Shown: positions 11,990 to 24,239 of the stretch, one piece after another
Numbering within the stretch: position 1 is the first letter of the stretch
How the letters are laid out: each line of letters begins with the position of its first letter
Origin: Acestrorhynchus altus
Taxonomy: Eukaryota > Chordata > Actinopteri > Characiformes > Acestrorhynchidae
Length of the DNA stretch: 64,000 nucleotides
Direction: 5' to 3'
Assembly (NCBI GenBank): GCA_034509495.1
Contig: CM067503.1
Coordinates: 16,151,558-16,215,557 of the forward strand
The notes under the pieces: model-generated
Told to the model about the DNA's origin: nothing
Databases searched by the model: none
Seen by the model: only the letters and a program-made list of their open reading frames with translations
Made by a program: the position numbers and the translations under genes

Positions 11990-12600
11990 TCTGGTTAAAC
12001 AAATGAGTCCAGCGCAGATAATGCTTCTGAGCAGTTCCGCACACTGTGCATCGTGAAGCACATTTCAAGAGACTTAAGTGGACTGCCAGACCTTTTAACA
12101 CTCATTTAGCTTCAATCACGTCCTTTCCGAGAGCCGACTGCTGCAAGAACGTCCGGTGAGCAGACATTAAGCAGCAAGAACAGAGAGCTACTTAGAAGAA
12201 CAGGTTAAGAGAAGTTAAGTACCTGTCAATCACACTTACGATGATTCAACATTGATAAACTGAGATGGCCGGCTCACACCACGGAATGCAGCAGCCCCCA
12301 TGGTCCTGCTGGATTTTTCGAACGAATTTCTGCGAGGGGAAATTAAGCTGCTGAGGCTTTTAGAATTTACTTATATTAAGGACGAGCCATCGGGTTCCAG
12401 CTAAAGGCTGTTTGACTCGCCACTGATGAGGGGTTAAATCAGTAATGGCTTAAAAGGCCAGCAGGAGCCAGTGAAGCTCCAAATCCCTTTAAGGGAATTT
12501 TGCTCAGGATAAGGGTGCAAAGGCCTGCGCTTAATATTAACCTCCGTGACTTCTGCATCTTACAGCTTAAATTAAATTAGGCCTTGTGTAATTATTTGCA
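11990..12600. promoter_or_regulatory. Candidate conserved non-coding element
   Basis: This block differs from its surroundings: no microsatellite, higher complexity, scattered CpGs, and runs typical of vertebrate enhancers such as AATTAAATTAGGCC and GTAATTATTTGC near 12570-12600. No frame is open enough for coding. It ends at a GA microsatellite (12613-12650). I infer an enhancer-type element from texture alone; conservation cannot be tested here. Confidence 0.35.
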
Positions 12601-12612
12601 ACAGCCTGTACG

Positions 12613-12650
12613 TGAGAGAGAGAGCGAGAGAGAGAGAGAGAGAGAGAGAG
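12613..12650. repeat. (GA)n microsatellite
   Basis: A GA run with one GC interruption. The following DNA to 12994 shows no recognised feature. Confidence 0.95.
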
Positions 12651-12994
12651 TTTTGAAATGCCATGTTAATTTCTTGAAAGCTTCAATGACAATTTGCTGA
12701 AACTACCATCAAACATTTTGACTTAAAATTCTTTTAAAAAATCAGCTCTATTTCTGTATTCTGAAATTATGCAACATACTAGTACACATTATATTCTGCT
12801 CTCTTAGCTAATAAAGTGGGAAGATGCAGCTTCTGCAGGATTGCACAGAACCCAACCATGAAATCTTCTCTTTATTCAAGCCCCTAAATGTCACAAGAAC
12901 ACACTTCTCCCTTCATCATTTTAGTCCATATATGCCTTTAAACAAACAGATCAACAGAACTGTTTTTTTTTTCACCTGTTTTGTTATGTTTAAC

Positions 12995-13055
12995 CTGTAG
13001 AACACTAGGCCATTTTTGTTGGATGTTTTTGTAGTTTGATATACTTTATGAAAAA
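12995..13055 (+). repeat. Dispersed repeat copy (partner at 5775)
   Basis: This is the second copy of the element described at 5775-5830. Here the preceding bases read TTAACCTGTAGAACACTAGG. The DNA between this copy and about 13629 has no recognised gene. Confidence 0.5.
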
Positions 13056-13629
13056 ACAATTTACATCTCAGAAATCAGAGCCATTCTTGGTTGGGTGTAG
13101 CAACAGAAACAAGGACAATCTCAAGATGTTTTGCTTGTGCAGTTGTTATCTTTCACATCACTTGTACAGAAGATAACTTACTGTTTGGACATGAGAACAT
13201 GACCATTGTTTTTTTCCTGTTGAAATTCTCAACCAATCTGATGTCACACACCTGCCTTCCCATTTGAAAACTGAAGTTGAATCCATGATTGCAGCATTCA
13301 ATATGGCTGTCACCAGCCTAACAAGTTTCCCCCTTCAGCGACAGCTTGCCAATAAATCGGATCACCATCTAATTTTATATGGGCGTTGCCTTACACCCTG
13401 TACATTTATAACGCCTTATTCTTTCAAGAATCACTTGTTTAAAAGCTTTTAATGGTAAAACTGTCAATGAAAATTGACAAAAGCAGCTGTTTATATATAG
13501 TGGAACTAAGCCAAGGCCAGCAATACACATTATTTCTGAGTAAAAAAAGTAAAAATTAAAATTAAAAAAATAATCCAAAGTAGCAAATTAAATATGATGT
13601 TTCTAATGATGCTTAAATGACAGTTTAGC

Positions 13630-14660
13630 AGTATCAGAATCAGAATTACTTAATTAATCCCAGAGGGATACTGCAAATTATTACAGCTGTACCTATATAA
13701 AAATATATATAAAATAATAAAAAATGAATAAATAAATAAATAAAATAAAATAAAATAAAATAAATATATAATAATAATAAAAATAATAATAAAAATAATA
13801 AAAACAAGAAACAGAGTAAAGAATAAGCAGAAAAAACACTTTGAATAAACAAACATAAAAACCATAAACTATTTGGACATATATACATGTTAAAATATTT
13901 GAAAAGCCAGTGACTATGATCATAAATAAATATGAACATCCTGTGTATTGTAGTTCAAAAGTATTTTGCACCGATAAGTAAAATTGCACAAGTGAACCGC
14001 AGTGGTTTGTAAAGGTCACCCATTAAGGGAGGAATTATAGAGTTTGATGGAATGACCTCGTGTGGCGCTCTGTAATGCATTTTGGTGGGATGAGTCTTGC
14101 ACTGAATGTGCTCCTGTGTCTCATCATTGTTTGGTAGAGTGGGTTGGAATCATATGTCCATAATTGTCTGTACCTTAGACAACATCCTCCTCTCTGATAC
14201 TGCCATGAGAGACTCTAGCTCCATTCCCACAACATCATTATCCTTGTAGATCAGTTTGTTGAGTCTGTTGGCGTCTGCTGCCCCCAGCCTGCTGCCCCAG
14301 CATGCAACAACATAGAGGATAGCACTCACAACCACAGACTCAGAAGTTCCTAAGCATCATCCAGCAGATGTTGAAGGACCTCAGGCGCCTCAGAAAATAT
14401 AGGTAAATTTGACCCTTCATGTAAAGGGCATCAGGGTTCTCAGGCCAGTCCATTTTATTGTCAATATGTAATCCCAGATACTTGTAGTCCTACACAGTGT
14501 CTACATTGGCCCCAGGGGGGTCACAAGTGTCTTGTTTCTCCTCAGATCCACCACCAGTTTCTTTGTCTTTGTAACGTTGAGCTCCAGATGGTTCAGGTTG
14601 CACCATGTTACATGTTAACTCCTTCACAGTCTCCCTGTGCTCATCCTTATCACCCCTGTT
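13630..14660 (-). mobile_element. LINE 3' half, Rex1/L2-like, dead
   Basis: Minus-strand conceptual translation, in shifting frames, gives in order KTKKLVVDLRRNK, YKYLGLHIDNKMDW, YFLRRLRSFNICW, VACWGSRLGAADANRLNKLI, VSERRMLSKVQTIMD and FSARLIPPKCITERH. These are the C-terminal motifs of a common fish non-LTR retrotransposon. Stops and frameshifts are frequent. Its 3' region (13630-13990) is A/T-rich and includes an AATCCCAGAGGGATACTGCA-like segment. The 5' polymerase part is absent, as expected of 5' truncation. Confidence 0.8.
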
Positions 14661-15160
14661 GATACACCCAACTATTGCAGAAATACATGTATATCTGTCC
14701 CTAAAATAAATACATACCATTAAAATATATATTATATAGCTGAAAAACCTTTACATTCTAATTTGAAAAGTTTAATAATCAAGCTTTCATCATTGTTGGC
14801 CTTCACCTTGAAACTGTATTTCTGTACTTAATATCAATCACAAGGAAAATATTAAACTTTTTTGGCCAGCCTATATAAATATCTTTTTGGCTCCAGCAAA
14901 CTGTAGGAGACAACAGTAAACAAACTGATTCTTTTTTTTTCTTTTTTTTGGATTGCAAATGGATTGGATGAAAAAAACATTTGAAGTGAATATAAACAGT
15001 AAAAATAAAGTGATGCGAAAAGGAAAAGCAGCAGGAAATGTAAGGTTAAATCTGTTAACATGAGTTGGATTGTGAGAATGTAGTCTAAGATCAATTACAT
15101 ATTTTGGGGAAGATAAACATTAACCCAACTTAAGGGTTGCAACTTGCTACTTTTTCTTCC
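14661..15160. other. Intergenic, nothing recognised
   Basis: AT-rich sequence with short T runs (about 14930-14950). No supported gene. Confidence 0.5.
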
Positions 15161-15214
15161 ACTGGCAGCCATAAATACTCATACCATAATACTACCTTCA
15201 CCATGCTTGACAGG
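15161..15214 (-). mobile_element. Tc1-type transposase relic
   Basis: Minus-strand translation reads PVKHGEGSIMV, a stop, then VFMAASG. This matches the Tc1-family signature VKHGGGSVMVWG-MAASG just after the second catalytic aspartate region. Similar-looking antisense sequence may extend to about 15480, but I could not follow it as protein. It is a pseudogene fragment. Confidence 0.55.
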
Positions 15215-16580
15215 TGAATTGCTTAGCTTTGGATCATGGTTTTGGATACATCAGTCCATATGATGCTCCACAACTGTACATGCCTTTTTGCGGTTTTTGT
15301 CTAGCATAAAATGGTCTTCCTGTTCTTCAGTTGTATACCACCTGACTTGTACATACTCTGCATTTACTCCAGTGAAATCTTGATTTCTGAGTGGCACAAT
15401 AGCTCTTCCTTCTTCAGGGTGTTGCTCACTGGGCCCAAACTTAGGTTACCTCCAGCCAGAAGATAAAGGGGCCTGATTTTCTCACCAAATGCAATTTGTT
15501 TCTAGGCTGTTGACACTATGTTTTAATGTACTATATCCAGCATTCATTTGAACAATTCATGCATGTGCACAAAAGAGCCATGCTTCTTGTGACTCTCTCA
15601 TCCAAACATAAACAATCAGAATGGAGGCAACAGTTTCAGCCATTTCCATAATGGTCATGTTAATGTGCAGTGGAAGCTCTGAAGCAAATATAATTAGAGC
15701 AAGAAGGCAAGAAAGTACAAATAGGATGGGACTTTGTGAGGTCATGGCAGGTACTTCACTGAATAGGACTATCTGAAAACCTCCTCATGGCATTATCCCT
15801 TCTTCTCAGCTTGAATTTACGAGGAATGGCAAGTTGATTTGATGTAAATGTCGCATGAATTCTGATCTGGCTACATATCAAATATGTATAAGATATGTAT
15901 CAGAACCCCATATGACAGTGGCCTAAATTGGAACTGAAAATATGTAAAGTTATGAGCCCTGAAAAATATGATGGTTATAATTCTGACACTATTCACCTGT
16001 GAGGAAAATTAGTCCTTTAACCGACGTAAAGCATTCACTGTTTAATTTTCCTGTGATAGGCTAGAAGTTTTCAATGGCTCTTTCAAAAGCCTGTAGTTGA
16101 ACAATACTGAAGATGAGCTTTATACCTTGCAGCATTCTCCTCATTTCACACTGAACCCCCCCCAGGCCACCACAGCTTTGGCTACCATATTACTGTGTGG
16201 TGTGTGGGTGTGGGTGTATATATGTGTGTATGTCACATTGTCCTCTCTGTTGCATTGGCCAGACACACTCTCACACCCTCAGATTGCTTTTCCTGGGTAA
16301 TGTTTGTGCAATGTATACATCTCCACTAGAGTGAATCGCACTCCCCCCATATCTATTCGCCTTCGATTACCCGTCTCCTATTCTTTGTTTTTCTCGCCCC
16401 ATATTGTATCTCTTGGTCTCCCTGGATATGGCACAGGGCCCCCCCCACCTCTTTTTTCACACATGTGCTTGAGAGTTCCATTAGGTTTGTGATGATGGTA
16501 GCGAAAGCCCATCTGAAGTGGGTCTGGCCCTCGGCTCAAAAGTTGCTCTTCTGTTGTTGGTCTTATTTTCTATCTTGCAG
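15215..16580. other. Intergenic, nothing recognised
   Basis: No supported gene. A C-rich and GTGTGG-rich patch lies near 16155-16240, and a pyrimidine-rich stretch precedes the candidate exon at 16581. Confidence 0.45.
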
Positions 16581-16757
16581 AGAAATCTCATTTTCACTCT
16601 TTGGAGCCATGCTGCTGCTCCTGAGGCGTCTGACCACAGAGCAGTCGACTTGATGTCAGTCCAGGTTACTGCTGGATATTCAGTGCCTACTGCTCCTTTG
16701 TGTGATTTGGCTGTCGGTATCTTCAGGGTTGAAGCACCCACAGGGGAAATGCCACAG
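16581..16757 (+). other. Candidate exon with clean splice sites, unknown product
   Basis: A pyrimidine-rich tract ending TCTATCTTGCAG precedes 16581, and CACAG/GTAGGA follows 16757. The 177 bases are a multiple of three, and the frame of the surrounding ORF is open through it (59 codons, ending VEAPTGEMPQ). The opposite strand is also open, which weakens the case. I do not recognise the peptide and no partner exon was found. Confidence 0.2.
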
Positions 16758-17104
16758 GTAGGACACTTTAGGCCAGACGAACACATAATTTTGAATTCTG
16801 GATTTCAGGCACACCAATAATGAATGTCAATGAGCATCAATTAATAATAGTACAATGACATGTCTGTCCAATATAGACTTCTTAGTTATAGCAGTTAGAT
16901 TTATTCTCTTGAACAGACAGTGGAGATAAACACATCCTTATTAGTTCGTTCAGTTTTCACCATATTAGTTAACTAAGCAGAGTTGCTTGTTCAGTAACAT
17001 TTAGTCACTATCTGAACATTTCAGTAAAAAAATGGATAACACTGATAGCAGACACATTAATGTAAACATGCACATATCTGTAATATGCTCCACATCCTTG
17101 CAGT

Positions 17105-17106
<2 letters not shown>

Positions 17107-17183
<77 letters not shown>
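17107..17183. repeat. (CA)n microsatellite
   Basis: Uninterrupted CA dinucleotides. Long cysteine/valine ORFs on the minus strand are translations of this repeat. Confidence 0.98.
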
Positions 17184-17187
<4 letters not shown>

Positions 17188-17329
17188 GAATTCACACACT
17201 AGGGTCAGTGAGCACAAGCTGCCTGGGGAGCAGCAGGGGACTTAAGTGTCTTGCTCAAGGGCACTTCAGTCATGTCCATTCAATGACTGCTGTTTGACAA
17301 TGCTGATGGGCTCTAAAGCCCTTACCTGT

Positions 17330-18012
17330 CTCATAGGCCCCAGTTTGGGAAACAGCCAGTCTGATCTTCTAGTCTGCCACACTGGAGCACCCAGGAACTG
17401 TTCTCTCCCCCTTCCCCTTCACCATGTTCACCACAGACCTCCAGTACAGGTTCTTCTGGTTCTGCAGTGGTCTGGTGCATCGGGGATGGACAAACAGGTG
17501 AATACAGAGACCTAGTGAGCAATTTTGTAGAGTGGTGTGTGACGAACCATGTGCTCCTTAAAGTGACCACGACCAAGGAGATGGTGGTGGACTTCAGAAG
17601 GAAGAAGACCGCAATCAGGCCTCTTACCATCACTGGTCAAAATGTTGAGCTAATTGACACATACAAATATCTGGGTGTCCTACTGGACAAGAAATTGGAC
17701 TGGAGGGCCAACACTGAGGCTGTGTACAAGAAGGGGATGAGCAGACTTTACTTTCAAAGTAAGCTCTGTTTCTTCAATGTGTGCAGCAAAATGTTGGCCA
17801 TCTTCTACCTGTCTGCAATAAGTGGTGCACGAGGTTGTTTGTACTAACAGCGATCACACTGTACAACTCCTTCTTATTGTGTCAAGACATTATCACACAC
17901 TGAGGCACTAACAGGACAGGCTCACTCATTTTGGCTGGACATTATTACTCCTCTATCCATATTTCTTTGCACAGACTATAGATCTTCTATTCATATATCA
18001 CCTGTACATGTG

Positions 18013-18110
<98 letters not shown>
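17330..18110 (+). mobile_element. LINE 3' half with (ATCT)n tail, Rex1-like
   Basis: Plus-strand reading shows VCHTGAPRNCSL (for the STGAPQG motif), then GDGQTGEYRDLVSNFVEWC, TKEMVVDFRRKKT, YKYLGVLLDKKLDW and KKGMSRLYFQSKL, followed by a short C-terminal remnant. The 126-codon open frame 17467-17847 carries most of this. The expected FSDD segment between the first two blocks is damaged. An untranslated 3' region (about 17880-18010) ends in a long (ATCT)n array at 18012-18109, which serves as the element's tail. It is 5'-truncated and not functional. Confidence 0.85.
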
Positions 18111-18187
18111 TCATCACTGTATAGAGGACATTAACAATAAAAGTAACAATACTAACCTCTTAGCAGCACCATACCAACCACCTGGCA

Positions 18188-18390
18188 TACACTCTTAAAA
18201 TAACCATAGAAGAAACACTTTTGGTTCCATAAAGAACCTGGTTTGTAATAGCAACTGAGTGTGAAGAACCTTTTCAAAGTCTGAAGAACCATCTCATGAT
18301 GTGAAGGTTGTTTACCATTTTACATTTCTATTACAAACACGATTGTTTACAAAATTAATAATCTTGAGCGCCTTTCTTTTTAAGAGTGTA
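18188..18390. mobile_element. Small inverted-repeat element (MITE), 203 bp
   Basis: TACACTCTTAAAA at 18188-18200 is matched perfectly by its reverse complement TTTTAAGAGTGTA at 18378-18390. The outer TA could be the target duplication of a Tc1/mariner-type insertion. The interior repeats AAGAACC motifs common in fish genomic repeats and codes for nothing. Confidence 0.8.
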
Positions 18391-19359
18391 AAGTAGTTTT
18401 TAATCACCTCCATAATAAGAAAATCATACCATCACCCCATCAACCACCTGATAGTGAAGATTTTATAATTTAAATACACCCTCCTAACAACCTCTATTGC
18501 CACAGCATCCACATGGCAACACCTTAGAATTCATCTTCCCTACCATAGTAGATTTTATCATCTGAAAACATCCTTGTCACATCCCTGTCACCATTTCCAC
18601 CATATTTCACATACCACTGTTTAACATTCTGCTCTTTGGAGAGTTATGTGGAGAGTTTTTTTATGCAGAACAACCCCAAACAAACAAACAAAATACAAAC
18701 AAACAAAAAACAACAACACAAAACAGCATTTGAGCAGTTGTTTTTGATTCCCAGTGTATATCTAGAAGGCACAGCTTAGATAGCGCATACCTCTAAGAAG
18801 GAGACGATATACTATATACCTGCTTCATTTACCAGCAGCCTTTTCCTCATGGGCATCAGCAGGTTCACTGCAATAGTGAGATAAACAAGAAGCAGCCTTT
18901 CTCCCCACTGTAACTGGGGATCATGGCAAAGTGCTTAATGTCAGCTAAGGAAATACTCTGACTTCTCTTCCAGCAGGAAAACAGGACCTTTCAAAGCTTC
19001 TCACAGCCTTTGATATCTTTTGGAGTTGCTTCTGTTGTCATGGCCTAGTTCAACATTCTTTGCTCCTCATTTGGAGACAAGAACATTGACATAATTAGTA
19101 TTTTTTGTTATAAAGAAAGGTACTTTGAGGGAGGCTCCTCCACGTGCGCAAAGGAACACCGTATGTATGTACCAGCACCATTCTTACATTGCACAGATAA
19201 AAGTGTCAGCAGGTCTAGCAATAGACTTTGAAGTAGTGACTAATGAGGCTTTCAGACTGAAACTATTTGCAGCCGAACTATCTCACAAAGTTCACAGATT
19301 TGTTTACTAAAAAAACAAGAGCTGAAGCTACACTGCAGTTGATCCAGAGAAGGGTTAAC
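18391..19359. other. Intergenic, partly complex unique sequence
   Basis: No gene. The segment 18830-19060 has even composition and no simple repeats, and it contains a TCF-like CCTTTGATATC. It may be part of the regulatory block that follows. Confidence 0.35.
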
Positions 19360-19740
19360 AAGGTGATGTTAATGAAACAAAGCAATTTGTAGGTAATTAT
19401 ATATCTGTGGATGCAGAGCATCAGCAAGCCAACACATTCTTGGAGCCCCAGGTTTGCTTCTTTGTTTTCGTACACTACAGCTTGGAGACTAATGTACCTA
19501 ACAAGTAATTGAATTAATTTCATACTAATTAGCAATTAAATATATACATGAATCATCACCCATTAGCCCCAAACCACACTGAAATGTTTCCTCTGCAGTT
19601 TGGATGTTAATACAGTTTTTATTTGACATCACCATTTTCCTTTGGGGTTTCCCAAAGGCCTTGGAAAGGCTGCCCCAGAATGAAAGACCTTATTTGCATA
19701 ATTGTATAATGAAAGTTTGATACATGACATGGCATACCTG
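19360..19740. promoter_or_regulatory. Candidate enhancer with homeodomain and octamer motifs
   Basis: A cluster of TAAT/ATTA cores lies at 19505-19542 (GTAATTGAATTAAT, then ACTAATTAGCAATTAA). A canonical POU octamer ATTTGCAT lies at 19692-19699. The block has no microsatellite or coding frame. The density of homeodomain cores suggests a developmental enhancer; this is inference from motifs only. Confidence 0.35.
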
Positions 19741-22700
19741 GAACCTCAAACACTTATTTCTTCATTCAAAAGAAATTCCAGCTTGTAGCTGGAAAACAGG
19801 CCATTTCCAAAACCCAAAAACTGTTAAGTAACATGGCTCATTACTTTATATGCCCCAAAAATTACATACACCCACTAGTGACAGCCTGTCAATACCAAAA
19901 TCTGTGACGCAGTAAAATACAGTGGCTTCTTAGGATGCACATCAACAAGACAGAAAGATGGGGGAATATTTCTATAAGGTATATTTTCAACTGGATGACC
20001 AACTTTTTGCTTTGACATCAAAGACCAACTGCCAGCAAAAGCTGGTTTTGAGCTGGATTTTTCAACAGGGTATATAAACTTGGGAATAATAACAAAACAA
20101 CTACAATTTTCATGTTACAGCATCAAATGATATGGAATGCTGTGCCATGCAAAGCTATGCTACATGTCTTTTGTAAGCTGCTGAGCAGCTGTAAAAGGAA
20201 AATATGCATGGGTTACTAAAACTGCATTATTTTTTATACTTCAAACACTTGGCAAATGCATATTATGGCAGATTTATGGGCTGTATAATTTGATCTTTTA
20301 CTAAGGTTATACACTGTATTTGATACAGTGATCTACATAAATTTAGAGTTCAAGTAATGGACCAAGCCTAAAATAATTTATCACCCACATGCAGCCTGTT
20401 CACCAAGACATGTTTGGCAAATAAATTGAGGACCTAATAAATTGAGCTAACACTAGTAGCCACAAACACAAATCTTACATGCGGCTGGTTTCACACATAT
20501 TTTGGGAAAGCTTTGGGAGTTGACCTTCTTTTTGTAGTGTCCAGAATGATGCCATTATATTTTTTTAGGAAAAATGAACTAAACAGCAGAAACATTGATT
20601 TGGATGCCATGGCAAACAGGAGAGCATTGGTTTGGTTTATCTGGACAGGCTGCTGTGCTTGGAAATGTATGTTCTAGCTAGAACATGGCCAACTGCCCAA
20701 ACTTCGTCCTACACAAATTTGTCATATGGCACAAAAAGCAGTGGCGCAGCAACCAAACCGCCTGGTTGGTGAATCCTGGTCTTGCAAAAAACAAACCTCT
20801 TATTGGAAGGCTGAAATCTGGGAAGCTCTGTCAGTGTGTTTTTGGGTTTTGCCATGACACAACCCAAGCTACATTGCATGCTCTACTTGCAGCAGTGCTG
20901 TATTAGGGAGCCTGTAGCAAACTTTGGTTGACTACAGTATTTAATGCAACTTATTACTTATTCAAACCATGGAAACTGACTTTCAAACATAATTAAAATT
21001 TGAACTGGTATTACTAACTGTCGTGAATTTGACCAAACTGGTGACCTTTGCATGTCTAATGCATCACAGATCCTGGTAATATAGGCGTGCTCCCACTACT
21101 TTAGCCTCACAGCTTCAGTGCAAAACTAAGCAAAGTGAGCATGCCTTAGCTTATCAACCACATTTGTGTTAAAGGAAAAACTGTAAATTAAAAATTTAAT
21201 TAGACTATTCAACTGCTCAGTACAACTTGACTGAGAGCAAAGAGGTTGTCCTTTAGATGTGGAAAGTGAAGGCTGACTCTGAGGAAAACAACCTGACCCC
21301 ACTGCTAATGCTTATGACACGACTCAGTCTAGCTTGAGTGATCCGACATTTTCTCAACCTTTTAGTGACCCCCACATGTCCTTGCATCTGCCTAGGGGTT
21401 GCTTTTTGAAAGTGGAGTGCGGTTGTTTTATCCTCGGAGACAACAGTAACACATATACAGTTATGCACAGGCACATACTGTGGGTGAGGCTACTATATTT
21501 AGCTATCTGGAGAAGAGATGTGTGCTCACTAGTTACATTTCCATATAAAGGAAATGTTAGAATAAATCAAGGCTTACATCCACATCCAAAACCTGCATTG
21601 AAAATGTTTTGTTTTTTTTGTTTTTTTCAGTCAAATAACACATTTAAACAAAAACAGTGTACCACCACGAGAAATGCATTTTGGCTTGCAACTGGGGCAA
21701 ATATCTAAGGGTTGGGCCAACTGACGGCAGAATAAAAATGAAGTACGGATTTGTACTTTATGTCACTTGGGCTATACCATATTAAGATACAATAAAGAAG
21801 CAGTTTTATGTACCAAAAACAATATTGTACATTTATGGAAGATGTACCTCTGAGTACAAAACAGTACCTATATCATACCTCTGTTATTTACTGTGCAGCC
21901 ATCTGGGCCCAGCAGTCCCAGAAAGCTCTTGGTTTGCATCTTTCAGCAGTTCACACAGAGCAACTGAGCAAGCACCAATTGAACATTGATTTGAGGCTCT
22001 TGTCTGCTCAAAGATACGGGCTTGTTAAATCTTGTTCATCAGACTCTTGACCACCTCTTTAAATCAAATCAAATTTAAATCCAAAGCACTAAAGGTGGGC
22101 TACAACAATTTAATTGAACAGAGCAGATTTGGCAGATTTTGACTTACATTTTGTTGTGTTCACCTGTTCAAGGCTGTGGTTGTTTTTACTTTATGTGTGC
22201 AGGTGTTTTAGTGAAATTGGTTTGTGAGAGAATGTCAAAAATCCATCCAAGCTTCCAACTGATCGATTGTAGCCTATTTGGGAAGTTGCTACCCTGTGCT
22301 AACCTTACTGTACACATTAAACAATGACCAGTCAAGTGAAATCAGCTTTATATATTTTTATTTATTTATTTTTTTTACATACATTTGGATCTGCATATTC
22401 TTTACATGGTGACAATTCATGATGAACAGGTTATTATAAATGGTCGAAAATAACCTGGAATAAAGTCTTTTAACTTTTACTTTTTACTGAAGTCTTTTTT
22501 ACACTGACTTCCAATCAAGTTTTTTTTTTCCATTTTCTGTAAATTCACCATTTTGGAGATATGAGGTTATTGCATGACAGTGAAAATGATCAGATTTTGG
22601 TGATTTGTAGTATTTGCGTATTTTGTATAGATTTTTCTTTTTGGAAAAGTCTGTCTTTACCTGCAAGAGAGTGGGTTCCTTCCCCCGTTATCATTGTGGA

Positions 22701-23554
22701 TAACTTAGCAGGCCCAGGCTTGATTTTTGTTTGAATAAATATACTTAATATTTCATAACTTTGTACATTCCAGTGTTTGTTCTACATCATTTATATGGTT
22801 GTTTTAGTCTTCAAGAACCAGTGAAGGGTAAGTGTGGGTAAGTTATCATTTGATGAGTGTGTTCTAGGTAACATTACCTTAAAATTGAAAGAAAGGTATG
22901 AATCTTTGTGTGTGCATTTGTTGCATTTAGAAAAAGGGCTAAAGAAATGTGCACACAACTTCTGCACGTAGTATGTAATACATCTTGACCTCCATTTATT
23001 ATCTCTGAATGCAGATGGTGCCTCTCAAACTAATGTACCCGATGCTTATCAGGTCATGTTCTTTAAGGCTATGAATGATCAAGAAAAAGAAAAAACAAGT
23101 GAGTGCAACAGGAAGCAGGAAAGAACCAAAACTGCGTTGTAATTGAGCAAAAGGAGGCACTCCCAGAGTTTCTCTCAGGAGAATCCCTGCTGCTGCTTGA
23201 AGGCTGTTTCAGTTCTCAGACTTGCTAAGGGATGTTTTTTACAGGCAGCTCCTTAAACCCTGATTTGAGACAAGAAGCCGACAAAAATGTCAGCTACAGA
23301 CAGAGCTGTATTGCAAAAAGCATTTCGATTTTTCATCATAAACTCATGGTTAAAAGATTCAGTAAATCACAGCAACATTTGGCCAAGAGGAATTTGTACG
23401 AATGTGACAAAAATATCAGTTCAACATTTGTACAGTGTGTACTAAATGTAGTGCCTCATGTAATTGCACATTTTACAGATGCAAGGCAGACATGCATAAA
23501 TCAATCAATTTCATTGGTACAAAGTAACCAGTGTAATTTCATTACCTGAAGCTA
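19741..23554. other. Intergenic, nothing recognised
   Basis: The longest ORF is 124 codons (21334-21708, plus), with no domain and another ORF on the opposite strand, so it is treated as chance. Poly-T stretches occur near 21605-21625 and 22360-22375. No RNA gene seen. Confidence 0.45.
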
Positions 23555-23625
23555 CACCTCAACCAAAACCTAAACTTAACCTAACCCTTATCCTAAGCCT
23601 AACCCTAACCAAATCCATAAAATCC
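23555..23625 (-). repeat. Telomere-like degenerate CCTAA tract
   Basis: Successive AACCTAA, TAACCTAACCC, CCTAAGCCTAACCCTAACC variants form about 70 bases of decayed telomere-type repeat. The orientation is opposite to the tract at 11120-11340. Confidence 0.55.
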
Positions 23626-24239
23626 AAAAAAATTTTTATGCACAGTAAAGTAGAAAACAGTATGCTGTGGTAACAATGTCTTCTCAATTCTTCTTTGAAT
23701 ACATGGCAGGCTGGCTTGTGTGTGAAATAGCACAACCAGTGAACAGGAGCTCCTTGTGAACCATAACATGTGCAAAATAAGCCAAATATGTTTGTGCAAA
23801 TGCTTCATATTTCTTGGTGTGCACACATTTAGTATATGCACACATTTTTACTATTTTGCTGTTTATATTTGTCATTTTGCTACCATGTAAATGTCAAGTC
23901 TGGAATGGGGAGGTGAACATTCAGAGCAGCTTCTGGGTAACTGCATGAAGCCGATGTTCCCCTGTGAAAGCATATAAAAGTAAATAAGGGGGAAGATGGG
24001 GAGATGGAGGGTGCAAAATTGTTCGACCTTGTTTGAGGCAATGGGAGTTGAGGGTCTACAAGGATCATCTCGCAAAATTATCTCCTAACTTTTAATCAAA
24101 TCTTGCACTCATATTTAGATGTTCATATGATTTCATCATCCATAGTCTATGGACAGTCTATCAATAGTCTATCAATGTTAACCATGCATATGTTGTCTAT
24201 GCAAGGATTTCAGTAGACTGCAGTCTCTTGAAACCAAAG
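23626..24239. other. Intergenic, nothing recognised
   Basis: No supported gene. Short ORFs on the minus strand lack motifs. Confidence 0.45.

Noticed and set aside
13646..14019. 97-108 codon Phe/Tyr/Ile-rich minus-strand ORFs resembling a membrane protein
   Set aside because: They translate the AAATAAATA-type simple sequence in the LINE 3' region.
16481..16786. 101-codon minus-strand ORF opposite the candidate exon
   Set aside because: No domain and no minus-strand splice sites at its borders. The plus-strand reading has better splice signals.
18012..18109. CRISPR-like regular array
   Set aside because: It is a simple (ATCT)n tail of a LINE in a vertebrate genome, with no spacers.
21334..21708. 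124-codon plus-strand ORF
   Set aside because: No recognisable domain or splice context, an overlapping ORF on the other strand, and a T-rich patch inside.
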